DNA of 64,000 nucleotides from Dysgonamonadaceae bacterium. GTDB taxonomy: Bacteria > Bacteroidota > Bacteroidia > Bacteroidales > Dysgonomonadaceae. The notes beneath the pieces are model-generated. The model was not told the DNA's origin. It ran no database searches and saw only the letters and a program-made list of their open reading frames with translations. The stretch is taken from the NCBI GenBank assembly GCA_031254645.1, contig JAIRUA010000012.1, positions 1-64,000 on the forward strand. Direction: 5' to 3'. Position numbers and translations under genes: made by a program. How positions within the stretch are numbered: the first letter of the stretch is position 1; each line of letters begins with the position of its first letter. Below are positions 6,514-15,050 of this stretch, piece after piece.

Positions 6514-8568
6514 ATGAAAAAAATCCTACCCATAATCCTTTCCGCCCTCCTCATCGGATTAGCGGCATGTACAACAGAAAAACGTAACAACGTGGCAAGT
6601 AATATCCCCGAAACACAAATTACAAGCGTAATCAACCAACTGAAAGAGAACAATCCGTCAGCCAATGCAGCGCTTACGCTCCGTATCGAACGCGGTGTAC
6701 GGCAAGTTGCTAATCTGTGGCGCGAATCCGACGGAACAGCAGCCGAGTTTGCCGAATTTTGCAAAACATCTTTCGTTGCCGATGCCGATGAATTGGCGAC
6801 CCTTTTCAACACATTGGAACGAAATTTCGAAATCATTCAAGGATATTTACACACAATTAACGTGCATCTAAACAAGCCTTTGCACTTAGACGTAGGCACT
6901 GTTACACCACTTGATATGATGTTTGCCGGCTACAATATTTCGGCAAATTTGACCGATGATATGTTTGCTACGAAAATCGCTTTTAAAACGGCGCTTAACT
7001 TTCCGTTTTATTCGCTCGAAGAGAAAACAAAACTCGGCGAAACGTGGACACGTACCGAATGGGCATACGCGCGAATGGGCGACCGGTTTATCTCTCGTGT
7101 TCCGGCAAGCGTGCAACAAAATATTTCGAGAATATTCACCGATGCCGATGCCTATATTTCAGATTACAATATCTATATGGGCAGATTGCTGAATGACGAC
7201 AATCAAACGCTTTTTCCCGAAAATATGCGCCTTATCTCGCATTGGGGATTGCGCGATGAACTTCGGTCGAATTACGCCGACCTTACAAACGGACTGGAAA
7301 AACAACGAATGATTTATCAAGTAATGCAACGCATTATCGACCAAAGCATTCCACAACAAGTCGTAAACAGCGGCACTTATACGTGGAATCCATTTTCGAA
7401 CAACGTATATAATAATAGTACAACAATCGCAACCACGCGTGAGCCGGATACGCGCTATGAGGTTTTTTTGAACAATATTAATGCGATGAAAACCCTTGAC
7501 CCTTATTCCCCGAGCTATCCCACACAAGTTATTCGCGCATTTGATCAAGTAATGGAAATTCCTTTACAAGATGTAGAAACGCTTTTCCGCGGATTATTAT
7601 CTTCGCCGCAAGCGAGGGAAGTAGCTGCGCTGATTTCTTCGCGAATAGGTCGTCCGTTGGAGCCGTTCGATATTTGGTACACCGGATTTAGAAGCAGCGG
7701 CGGCATTCCCGAAGAAGAATTAACTGCCCTCACACAACGCAAATTTCCCAATGCGCAAGCGTACAAAGCTGACATTCCTCGTCAGTTAGAGTTTTTCGGT
7801 TGGTCGCCCGGAAGAGCGAAAGATATTGCATCGCTTATCGTGGTAGAAGGCTCTCGTGGAGCCGGACACGCTTGGGGTTCGAGAATGCGTAACGATGTAG
7901 CGCGTCTTCGCACACGTATCGAAGCCAACGGAATGGATTACAAAGGCTTCAACATTGGCGTTCACGAACTTGGACACAATGTAGAGCAAACCATTACAAT
8001 GAACGATGTGGATTATTATTCGCTCACAGGCGTTCCTAACACAGCATTTACCGAAGCCGTTGCTTTCCTTTTCCAACGTGCAGATATTGATTTACTTGGG
8101 CTTGAAAACAACAATCCCGAAGCGGAACATTATCTCGCGTTGCAGAAATTCTGGGCGTGTTTCGAAATAATGGGCGTTTCGCTCGTTGATGTGACTGTAT
8201 GGCAATGGATGTACGAAAATCCAAACGCAACACCGGCACAATTGCGAGAAACCGTGATGCGCACTGCAAAAGATGTTTGGAATACATATTATGCTGATAT
8301 TTTCGGCGTTCGCGACCAAACCATTTTGGCAATTTATTCGCATATGATTATGCTCCCCATTTACCTGCCCAATTATCCGATGGGGCATCTCATTGATTTT
8401 CAAATCGCACAATATATGGAAGGCAAAAATATTGCCGATGAAATCGACCGTATGTTTACGCAGGGAAGCATCATTCCGCAATTGTGGATGCAACGTGCCG
8501 TAGGCAGCAAAATTTCAATTGAGCCGCTTTTACAAGCAGCACAAGATACTGTGAATGCGTTAAAATAG
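6514..8568 (+). CDS. Lipoprotein HELGH zinc metallopeptidase, paralog 2
   Basis: A 684-residue paralog of the gene at 3781. The N-terminus differs in kind: a lipoprotein signal with lipobox LAAC, so it should be lipid-anchored to a membrane, whereas paralog 1 has a plain signal peptide. The active site is kept: HELGH at His484 and FTEAVAFLF about 30 residues on. Long stretches match paralog 1 exactly, such as DIWYTGFRSSGGIPE and WNTYYADIFGVRDQTIL. The close similarity suggests a fairly recent tandem duplication followed by relocation of one product. Substrate and family are unknown to me; this is probably a gluzincin peptidase. Confidence 0.7.
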   Translation: MKKILPIILSALLIGLAACTTEKRNNVASNIPETQITSVINQLKENNPSANAALTLRIERGVRQVANLWRESDGTAAEFAEFCKTSFVADADELATLFNTLERNFEIIQGYLHTINVHLNKPLHLDVGTVTPLDMMFAGYNISANLTDDMFATKIAFKTALNFPFYSLEEKTKLGETWTRTEWAYARMGDRFISRVPASVQQNISRIFTDADAYISDYNIYMGRLLNDDNQTLFPENMRLISHWGLRDELRSNYADLTNGLEKQRMIYQVMQRIIDQSIPQQVVNSGTYTWNPFSNNVYNNSTTIATTREPDTRYEVFLNNINAMKTLDPYSPSYPTQVIRAFDQVMEIPLQDVETLFRGLLSSPQAREVAALISSRIGRPLEPFDIWYTGFRSSGGIPEEELTALTQRKFPNAQAYKADIPRQLEFFGWSPGRAKDIASLIVVEGSRGAGHAWGSRMRNDVARLRTRIEANGMDYKGFNIGVHELGHNVEQTITMNDVDYYSLTGVPNTAFTEAVAFLFQRADIDLLGLENNNPEAEHYLALQKFWACFEIMGVSLVDVTVWQWMYENPNATPAQLRETVMRTAKDVWNTYYADIFGVRDQTILAIYSHMIMLPIYLPNYPMGHLIDFQIAQYMEGKNIADEIDRMFTQGSIIPQLWMQRAVGSKISIEPLLQAAQDTVNALK

Positions 8569-8641
8569 TATTTTATTACTATTTTCCGAACACTTTACCG
8601 GCATTGAATGTTATATATTAGTCATATATTTAAAAAACAGA

Positions 8642-9130
8642 ATGAATATGAAAACAACAAAATTATTTTTAGCCATTGTCGCTATTATTGCAATGGTTAG
8701 CTGTGGAGGCGGACAAAAAAGAGCTGAACAGCAAAATGGAGCGCCTGATATGCACACGTCCGAAATTTCGCTTGACTGGCACGGCACGTATGAAGGTACG
8801 ATTCCCTGCGCCGATTGTCCGGGTATCAAAACAGTATTAACGCTCAATGAAGACCGCACATTTGCAATGACGAAAACTTACATTGACAGAGAAAACGGTA
8901 CGTTCGAAACCAAAGGCAACTTTACCTTCATCGATGGCAGAATCGTTGAACTTGATTTGGGAAGGGAAGGCAAACAGTTTTTTTGGGTCATTGAAGGTGC
9001 TTTGCAAATGTTGGATCAAGACCAAAAAGTAATTGACGGTCCCAATGCACAGTACTATATTTTGACGAAAAAAGCTTGCTGCCAATCAGGTGAAAATTGC
9101 TGTGGTGGCGAGAAAGAAGGTTGCTGCTAA
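8642..9130 (+). CDS. NlpE-like lipoprotein with Cys-rich tail
   Basis: A 162-residue lipoprotein (lipobox MVSC). Residues about 45-135 match the NlpE N-terminal domain: WHGTYEGTIPCADCPGIKT, including the conserved CxxC. NlpE-type proteins are linked to copper tolerance and envelope stress sensing. The last 20 residues are unusual: KKACCQSGENCCGGEKEGCC has six Cys in three CC pairs, resembling a metal-binding tail and absent from typical NlpE. The next gene starts 110 bp downstream after a hairpin repeat. Metal binding is inferred, not shown. Confidence 0.75.
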   Translation: MNMKTTKLFLAIVAIIAMVSCGGGQKRAEQQNGAPDMHTSEISLDWHGTYEGTIPCADCPGIKTVLTLNEDRTFAMTKTYIDRENGTFETKGNFTFIDGRIVELDLGREGKQFFWVIEGALQMLDQDQKVIDGPNAQYYILTKKACCQSGENCCGGEKEGCC

Positions 9131-9132
9131 AT

Positions 9133-9240
9133 TAATGTGCTAATAAATAATGTGCTAATACAATTATCATATCGCAATCAGCGAAGATGCTATTAGCACA
9201 TTATTTATTAGCACATTAGCATATTACTTATTAGCACATT
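9133..9240. repeat. GTGCTAAT-family hairpin repeat, copy 1
   Basis: Arms at 9134-9160 and 9191-9217 are perfect 27-bp reverse complements with core TAATGTGCTAATAAATAATG; an extra half copy runs to 9240 and abuts the YitT start codon. The 30-nt loop (CAATTATCATATCGCAATCA, then GCGAAGATGC) recurs inverted in copy 2. The repeat begins 2 nt after the NlpE-like stop codon. Confidence 0.8.
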
Positions 9241-10107
9241 ATGAAACAACATTTCAATGACTTTTATTGGAAAGATTATTTAAACATTACGCTCGGAGCA
9301 GCACTCTATGCCTTCGGCGTGATTGGTTTTATACAACCGGCAGGGATTGTGATGGGCGGACTTCCGGGCATTGCACTTTTAATAGAATACGGCTCCAGAA
9401 TACCATTGCAATACACCTATTTTGTTATAAATGTGTTGTTATTGCTTATCGGCTTGAAAGTTTTAGGGCTTAAGTTCTTGGTAAAAACCATTTACTGTGT
9501 ATTTATAGCCACTTTTTTTCTCTCCGCTTTTCGAAAAATCATCACGCAGCCTATGGTAGAAAATGAAATGTTGATGTCGGGCATTATCGGTGGAATGTTG
9601 TGCGGCGCAGGTATGGCATTTGTTTTCGGGTCAAATGGAAGCGCAGGTGGCGTAAGTATCATTGTATCAATCATCAATAAGTATAAAAACATCTCGTTTG
9701 GTCGTGGTGTGATGTTGGTAGATTTCGTAATTATTTCCTGTTCGCTTTTCGTTTTTCGCGATTTTATCAAAATCGTGCACGGACTCATTGTAATGGGCGT
9801 AATGATTTATACCATTGACTTAGTGATGAATGGACTTCGTCAATCGGTGCAATTTATGATTGTTTCTTCGAAATATGAAGCCATTGCAGACACTATTAAT
9901 AATGAACTAAATCGTGGCTGCACCGTACTCGACGGCACCGGTTGGTATTCGAAAAAACCGACAAAAGTAATTATGCTATTAGCCCGTCAATCGGAAGCAT
10001 CGGAAATTTTTCGAATGATTAAATCAATCGATGACAAGGCTTTCATTTCACAAAGCGTCGTACGCGGCGTTTGGGGACAAGGATTTGATTCGATAAAAGG
10101 GAAATAA
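9241..10107 (+). CDS. YitT family membrane protein (DUF161/DUF2179)
   Basis: A 288-residue inner-membrane protein. The N-terminal two thirds holds about five or six hydrophobic helices with the YitT pattern (GFIQPAGIVMGGLPGIALLI; FGSNGSAGGVSII). The C-terminal 80 residues are a soluble DUF2179-type domain (NRGCTVLDGTGWYSKKP, then GVWGQGF). Family members are widespread in bacteria but lack a well-settled function; transport has been suggested. Its ATG follows directly after a GTGCTAAT repeat and its stop is followed 3 nt later by an inverted copy, so the gene lies between two near-identical inverted repeats of about 84 bp. Confidence 0.85.
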   Translation: MKQHFNDFYWKDYLNITLGAALYAFGVIGFIQPAGIVMGGLPGIALLIEYGSRIPLQYTYFVINVLLLLIGLKVLGLKFLVKTIYCVFIATFFLSAFRKIITQPMVENEMLMSGIIGGMLCGAGMAFVFGSNGSAGGVSIIVSIINKYKNISFGRGVMLVDFVIISCSLFVFRDFIKIVHGLIVMGVMIYTIDLVMNGLRQSVQFMIVSSKYEAIADTINNELNRGCTVLDGTGWYSKKPTKVIMLLARQSEASEIFRMIKSIDDKAFISQSVVRGVWGQGFDSIKGK

Positions 10108-10110
10108 AAA

Positions 10111-10206
10111 TTTGCTAATGTGCTAATAAATAATGTGCTAATGGCATCTTCGCTGATTGCGATATGATAATTATATTAGCACATTATTTATTAGCACATT
10201 AGCAAA
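10111..10206. repeat. GTGCTAAT-family hairpin repeat, copy 2
   Basis: Perfect 32-bp arms at 10111-10142 and 10175-10206. The loop reads as the reverse complement of the copy 1 loop over about 29 nt, so the two copies face each other across the YitT gene. The right edge abuts the stop codon of the minus-strand lipoprotein gene. Confidence 0.8.
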
Positions 10207-10815
10207 TTATTGCCACACAATCGCCACATTCCTAAACGTTGGCGAACAAGCGCCTTCGAACGTATTATCCCAACTTGCCGCTTGTATATAAACAAAACTA
10301 TTTACCGATGTCGGCACGGGACCAATTCTACGGAAAGTAACACGTACCGGAACATTTTGCGGCAAATTTCGCCATTCGCTTTCGCGCATAGCCTCTTTCA
10401 TTTCATAGCTATTTCCCTCAGCATCAAAAGCCATAATGCCATGCAAACTATACCGAATCGGCGCAGCTTGCAATCTTTGCGTAATGAGCAATGTGATAGT
10501 AACTTCTTGCGTAATGGTATCACCCACAACAGACAATAGTTCAAACTGTCCACACGCGCTTGTGAAACAAGGATTTTCGTTACAGATCGTTTCTTGCGCA
10601 CCCTGCGGCACTTGTGTTCTGATTCCTGTTACTTGCCGGATAGACGATGTAACACTCGATGTCGCTTGCTGCAATGCATTTGGCTGTTCGCTCGTATTCG
10701 CGTTTTGAATACTATTCATTGCCGCGCTCGCACCACTTTTCAACAACAGGCTACACGATGAGAAAGTGATTGCCACACAAGAAGCGATAATTATTAAACT
10801 TAGGATTTTCCTCAT
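10207..10815 (-). CDS. Lipoprotein of unknown function
   Basis: A 202-residue protein with a lipoprotein signal (lipobox FSSC). I do not recognise the family. After a Ser/Asn/Gln-rich linker (about residues 30-75), the C-terminal 120 residues look like one beta-rich domain with four Cys (ICNENPCFTSACGQFELL and FEGACS), which could form disulfides in the envelope. Phrases such as SLHGIMAFDAEGNSYEMKEA and VPVRVTFRRIGPVPTSVNSF suggest an immunoglobulin-like fold. It is divergent from the deacetylase gene, and a -7 box lies upstream at 10852-10859. Confidence 0.65.
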   Translation of the reverse strand: MRKILSLIIIASCVAITFSSCSLLLKSGASAAMNSIQNANTSEQPNALQQATSSVTSSIRQVTGIRTQVPQGAQETICNENPCFTSACGQFELLSVVGDTITQEVTITLLITQRLQAAPIRYSLHGIMAFDAEGNSYEMKEAMRESEWRNLPQNVPVRVTFRRIGPVPTSVNSFVYIQAASWDNTFEGACSPTFRNVAIVWQ

Positions 10816-10851
10816 TGTTGTATTCTTATTTATTAATTCAGATTGAGGGCA

Positions 10852-10859
10852 TAAAGGTA
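10852..10859 (-). promoter_or_regulatory. -7 box of the unknown lipoprotein gene
   Basis: Minus-strand TACCTTTA fits TAnnTTTG except the last base and lies 36 nt upstream of the start codon. Confidence 0.4.
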
Positions 10860-10915
10860 CGAAAAATATTTTATACTTTTCCCCCGCATTATACCTCTAT
10901 CTAAGAAACTTATGT

Positions 10916-10923
10916 TATCTTTG
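10916..10923 (+). promoter_or_regulatory. -7 box of the deacetylase gene (TATCTTTG)
   Basis: Perfect TAnnTTTG box 70 nt before the start codon. The surrounding stretch from about 10901 (TAAGAAACTTATGTTATC, then TTTGATGCTTAAA) is repeated almost exactly at 12708-12738 ahead of the OadG-like gene. Confidence 0.55.
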
Positions 10924-10993
10924 ATGCTTAAACATAGAAAATGTTTAATGAATAGGCAAGAAAAATTGTTGTTTTCGAATACAAAAAAGAATT

Positions 10994-12583
10994 ATGACAT
11001 TAGTAAATCTCACCAAAAAAAATTTCTTTATCGTTTGTGCGCTTGTATTTTTTTCGTGTACTCCCAATAATAATGCCCCAACATTTCCTGTTCTGTTCGA
11101 GAACGGACAATGGGCAGCAGAACTCGGCAACATTATCACTCATACGCCTTCGGCAGGTAGCGATTGCGCACCCTACACATGGTCTATTAAAGATGGGATG
11201 CTACACATCACCAACACGATACCCGACACACGGAATATTCCGTTCAGGTGGGTGTTTGAAAATACTATTGACATAAGAGGTTATGATGCTGTGGTTATGG
11301 TGCTGGAAGAAGCTCCTATCGGTTTTTTTCGTCCTGTATTGCGTTTCCGTACTGACGTAGATGCTGCATTTGATAGCGAAAACCATACCAATATCATCAG
11401 AATGGCAAGAGAAACCTATAATGTAATTCCACCTAACGTTGGTTTTAATATTGACCACATGGATTTTGAAAAATTTGACGGAGTTGGCGCATTGCCCGAT
11501 TTTGGTCAATCTGTAAGAATAAAGAAAATCTACCTCGAAGGCGATGGAATTATTTCTACGCTCGGAACCATCAACAGTCGCAATATAATGGACATCCTGC
11601 CGCCACGAACGGGAAATACGCCTGTAACAGAGATTACAACATCGCAGCATTACACCGGAACAATCGAATGGTATCCCAACCACGACACTTTTCAAGCAGA
11701 TGTTGAATACACGGCAACCATCACATTAACACCACGATATGGCTGGACATTTGATGGCGTACCGGCGAACTGGTTCAGGGTTTTCGACAAGTTCGGCAGC
11801 CACGAAGACAATACGCTAACCCACGCAGCGGGTGCGAATGTCCTTACCTGTATTTTTCCGGCAACTATTCCAGTGATGGAATATCCGGAACCTACCCAAT
11901 TTGTGGCACTCAGTTTTGATGATACGCTCAGTTCGGATACAAACGACTTGTTAGACATTCTAAAAAAACTCGGCATTAGGGCTACTTTCTTTTCAACCGG
12001 AATTAATTTAGAAAAAGCAAGAACAAATCCCGAATTGCAAAGAGCACTTGATAGAATAATTGCAGAAGGACACGAAATCGCCCATCACGCTTGGCAACAT
12101 GACCGTTGGAACAATGAGGCTAACGTAGATGTGATGAGGGCAGATTTTAAAAGAAATTATGAGTTAATCCGCGAAATTACCGGAAAAGCTCCGCAATGGA
12201 TTCGATTTCCGACCGGTGCCGGAATGTTACCTGTCGGTTCTAATGCTCTAACAGTATCAGGAGAACTTGGTATGACTCATTTGTGGGGTGTTGATATGGC
12301 AGACTGGGACAAAAACAATTCGGCTTCTTTTGTACTTAACAGAATGCTCACTCAAACCGGTAATAATGGTATAAGAGATGGTCAAATCTACTTGGGTCAT
12401 GATATGCCGGGTCAAACCAACACAATGCAAGCTCTTCCCGAATTTGCGCACGAACTTAGGAGCAGAGGCATTTGTTTTGTGACAGCTACCGAGTTGCGAG
12501 AACATAAAAACTTTTCGGTTATGCCGGGTGTGAATTATCACAACTTTGTTCACGATGATGTTGCAAAGCATAACTTCAATTGA
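10994..12583 (+). CDS. Polysaccharide deacetylase (NodB-type, CE4) lipoprotein
   Basis: A 529-residue lipoprotein (lipobox FFSC). Residues about 25-295 form beta-rich, probably carbohydrate-binding or Ig-like modules. From about residue 298 a NodB homology domain follows: LSFDDT (motif 1, first Asp pair), ATFFSTG, and GHEIAHHAWQHDRW (motif 2, metal His residues), then WIRFPTGAG (motif 3) and LWGVDMADWD (motif 4). It should remove N- or O-acetyl groups from a polysaccharide such as peptidoglycan, chitin oligomers or xylan; the substrate is not readable. Motif 2 HHxxxHD differs slightly from the common HxxxH form. Confidence 0.8.
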   Translation: MTLVNLTKKNFFIVCALVFFSCTPNNNAPTFPVLFENGQWAAELGNIITHTPSAGSDCAPYTWSIKDGMLHITNTIPDTRNIPFRWVFENTIDIRGYDAVVMVLEEAPIGFFRPVLRFRTDVDAAFDSENHTNIIRMARETYNVIPPNVGFNIDHMDFEKFDGVGALPDFGQSVRIKKIYLEGDGIISTLGTINSRNIMDILPPRTGNTPVTEITTSQHYTGTIEWYPNHDTFQADVEYTATITLTPRYGWTFDGVPANWFRVFDKFGSHEDNTLTHAAGANVLTCIFPATIPVMEYPEPTQFVALSFDDTLSSDTNDLLDILKKLGIRATFFSTGINLEKARTNPELQRALDRIIAEGHEIAHHAWQHDRWNNEANVDVMRADFKRNYELIREITGKAPQWIRFPTGAGMLPVGSNALTVSGELGMTHLWGVDMADWDKNNSASFVLNRMLTQTGNNGIRDGQIYLGHDMPGQTNTMQALPEFAHELRSRGICFVTATELREHKNFSVMPGVNYHNFVHDDVAKHNFN

Positions 12584-12883
12584 TTGAATTGAAACAACGT
12601 TCAGCGGAGCTAAAAGCGGCAGGACAAGAATCAACGAAACAAAATTGCGCAAGCGGAGAGAGAAAAAATGTCTTGTACTAAGATTTCCCCAATATTTGAC
12701 CAATTTCTAAGAAATTTATCTTATCTTTGATGCTTGAAAAGCCAAAGAGTATGATAAATAAAAACTTTATGGCATTTTAGAATACAAAAAAAGTTTATTT
12801 AAGAGAAACGATAAGATAAACAGATGTTTAACAGGCTATCAAATTGAAATACTTGATAGTCGAATAATGATATAATAGAAAAA
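12584..12883. other. 300-bp intergenic region with a duplicated promoter stretch
   Basis: A 32-bp stretch at about 12708-12738 nearly repeats the promoter at 10901-10930, including the box TATCTTTG at 12722-12729. Bases 12590-12700 look like no gene or RNA I know. A minus-strand open frame through this part (12257-12703) runs antisense over the deacetylase and is taken as chance. Confidence 0.5.
12722..12729 (+). promoter_or_regulatory. -7 box ahead of the OadG/OadA genes
   Basis: Perfect TAnnTTTG box (TATCTTTG) within the duplicated promoter stretch, about 150 nt before the OadG-like start. The long distance implies a leader of about 150 nt. Confidence 0.45.
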
Positions 12884-13141
12884 ATGGAATTATTAGCTTT
12901 GCTGTTTGCACTTTTCCCGATTATTGCAACCATTATCTTTTGGATTTGCAAACTTGGGGCACGTCCGTCAGAAAAAAATCAGGAATCAACTCTTTCTGTT
13001 CAAGAAGATTTAGCGACAGTATCTGTTGTAGCAACTGTGCCCGTGGTTACATCTCAAACACAAACATCTACTTCCAACGAAGACGAAATTGCGGTTGTAC
13101 TTGCAGCCGCTGCAAATGTGTATATAAGAACAACAAAATAA
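12884..13141 (+). CDS. OadG-like gamma subunit of a Na+-pumping decarboxylase
   Basis: An 85-residue protein with one N-terminal transmembrane helix (LLALLFALFPIIATIIFWIC), a polar linker, and a C-terminal segment ending EIAVVLAAAANVYIRTTK. That plan (one helix, linker, conserved IAAVIAAA-like tail) fits the small OadG/MmdD subunit, which in known complexes anchors and stabilises the carboxyltransferase at the membrane. The next gene starts 15 nt downstream and encodes the matching alpha subunit. The family call rests on architecture and neighbour; short sequences are weak evidence alone. Confidence 0.7.
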   Translation: MELLALLFALFPIIATIIFWICKLGARPSEKNQESTLSVQEDLATVSVVATVPVVTSQTQTSTSNEDEIAVVLAAAANVYIRTTK

Positions 13142-13156
13142 AAAACTAAATATATT

Positions 13157-14974
13157 ATGGCGTTAAAGAAAATTAGATTTATGGACACCTCGTTTCGTGA
13201 TGGTTTCCAATCTGTTTATGGTGCAAGAGTTTTAACAAAGGATTTCCTTCCGGCTTTTGAAGCTTCGCTCGAGGCAGGAATCAAACACTTTGAATTTGGT
13301 GGCGGTGCACGCTTCCAAAGTCTCTATTTTTATTGCCAAGAAGATGCTTTCGATATGATGGATACGCTTGCGAGAATCGCAGGTCCCGGCATTGATTTGC
13401 AAACTCTATCAAGAGGTATCAGTGTAGTAGCTTTGAAACAACAACCGCGCGATATTATCGACCTTCACGCAAAGATGTTCAAAAAACACGGAACAACCAT
13501 TATCCGTAATTTTGACGCATTAAACGATATGCGTAACCTTGACTATTCGGGACATTGTATTACCAATCACGGTGTACACCACCAAATAGCGGTTGCTTTG
13601 ATGGGATTACCTCCCGGTATCAAAGACAACACTGTGCATACAGCCGATTTCTACGCAGACAAAGTGGAAGATATCTTGAAAAGGGAAATTCCTTTCAATT
13701 CGTTGGTTTTCAAAGATGCATCGGGAACAACACCGCCACAAATTGTAAAAGATTCAATCAAAAAAGCAAGAGAAATCTTAGGAAAAGACGCTACTATTTG
13801 GTTCCACACACACGACACTGCCGGTATCGGTATTTCGCAAATTATGGCAGCCGTAGAAGCCGGTGCCGATGGTATCGACTTGGCAAAATCGCCCACATCG
13901 GGAGGTACTTGTCAGCCCGACATCCTTTCCGTATGGCAAGCATTTAGAAACACCGAATATACACTTGATATCGATTATCAAAAGATATTGAAAGCATCAC
14001 GCGTTTTCGAAGATGCAATGTCGCACTACCTGCTTCCGCCCGAAGCAAAAGAAGTATCGCCATACGTTGTTCTTTCGCCGATGCCCGGCGGCGCATTGAC
14101 GGCTAACACGATGATGATGCGCGACACCGGAACGCTTGATAAATACCCGAAAGTAATCGAAGAGATGGCAGAAGTAGTTGCCCTTGGTGGTTTCGGTTCG
14201 AGCGTAACGCCTGTATCGCAATTCTATTTCCAACAGGCGTATATGAACGTAGTATTTGGCAAATGGAACAAAATCGTTGACGGATACGGACAAATGGTAC
14301 TCGGATATTTTGGCGAAACACCACGCCCTGCCGACCCGGAAGTAGTTGCTATTGCAGCCAAACAGCTTGGAAAAGAGCCATTCACAGGCGATCCGCTTGA
14401 TGTAATCGCACCGGGTATTCCTGCTGCTACAAAAATTTTGCAAGACAACAACCTTCCCGTTACGGAAGAAAACATCTTCATCATTGCTTCTTGCGAAGGA
14501 AAAGGTCTCGATTTCTTGCAAGGAAAAGCGCCGCTTGCGGTTTACTATAAAGATGATGAGAAAAAAGAGGAAGCAAAACCTGCCGGAAAAGCAGCCGCAA
14601 CCACTACTGCACCTGCGTTAGGCGGACAGCAAAATCTTATCATCAATGTAAATGGTAAAGATTACAACGTATCGGTACGTCCCGACGGAACAATTCTTTC
14701 GACTGCGCCTGCAGTAACTACGCCTGCTGCTGCACCCGCTGCCGCAGCTATCCCTGTAGACGCAACGGTTATCAAAGCGCCGATGCCGGGCACAATGTTC
14801 AAAGTCCTTGTGAAAGCAGGTGACACGGTTGAAAAAGACCAAGCGGTTGTGATTCTCGAAGCAATGAAAATGGAAAATGAAATTCAAACTCCAAAAGCCG
14901 GAAAAGTATTGCAAGTTCTTGTAAACGAGGGTGACCCAATAGAAGAAGGTAAAGTTTTGGTGGTAGTGGAATAA
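13157..14974 (+). CDS. oadA: Oxaloacetate decarboxylase alpha / pyruvate carboxylase B-like carboxyltransferase with biotinyl domain
   Basis: A 605-residue biotin-dependent carboxyltransferase. The N-terminal TIM barrel shows MDTSFRDGFQS, the metal motif FHTHDTAG, and VFKDASG, where the active-site carboxylated Lys is expected. A PYC/OADA-type region follows to about residue 465, then an Ala/Pro linker and a C-terminal biotinyl domain with EAMKMENE (biotinylated Lys571). It transfers a carboxyl group between oxaloacetate/pyruvate and biotin. With OadG upstream it fits the Na+-pumping decarboxylase, but no OadB membrane subunit lies in the window; a role as pyruvate carboxylase subunit B is the alternative. 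A strong terminator follows. Confidence 0.85.
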   Translation: MALKKIRFMDTSFRDGFQSVYGARVLTKDFLPAFEASLEAGIKHFEFGGGARFQSLYFYCQEDAFDMMDTLARIAGPGIDLQTLSRGISVVALKQQPRDIIDLHAKMFKKHGTTIIRNFDALNDMRNLDYSGHCITNHGVHHQIAVALMGLPPGIKDNTVHTADFYADKVEDILKREIPFNSLVFKDASGTTPPQIVKDSIKKAREILGKDATIWFHTHDTAGIGISQIMAAVEAGADGIDLAKSPTSGGTCQPDILSVWQAFRNTEYTLDIDYQKILKASRVFEDAMSHYLLPPEAKEVSPYVVLSPMPGGALTANTMMMRDTGTLDKYPKVIEEMAEVVALGGFGSSVTPVSQFYFQQAYMNVVFGKWNKIVDGYGQMVLGYFGETPRPADPEVVAIAAKQLGKEPFTGDPLDVIAPGIPAATKILQDNNLPVTEENIFIIASCEGKGLDFLQGKAPLAVYYKDDEKKEEAKPAGKAAATTTAPALGGQQNLIINVNGKDYNVSVRPDGTILSTAPAVTTPAAAPAAAAIPVDATVIKAPMPGTMFKVLVKAGDTVEKDQAVVILEAMKMENEIQTPKAGKVLQVLVNEGDPIEEGKVLVVVE

Positions 14975-15001
14975 AACGAAATGTAGTTTTATATAAATGG
15001 A

Positions 15002-15033
15002 AACGGCGACAAATATTTGTTGCCGTTTTTTTG
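15002..15033 (+). terminator. Intrinsic terminator of oadA
   Basis: AAACGGC (15002-15008) pairs with GCCGTTT (15023-15029), with inner ACAA/TTGT pairs, followed by a T-run. It lies 28 bp after the stop codon. Confidence 0.75.
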
Positions 15034-15050
15034 TGGCTTGAAAAGCTAGA

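Noticed and set aside
3781-8568. Assignment of the paired metallopeptidases as dipeptidyl peptidase III (M49)
   Set aside because: M49 needs HELLGH and EECRAE; these have HELGH and FTEAIAF, so the family is left open.
12257-12703. 148-codon minus-strand frame at the end of the deacetylase gene
   Set aside because: Mostly antisense to the NodB domain, with a start in the duplicated-promoter region; no motif supports it.
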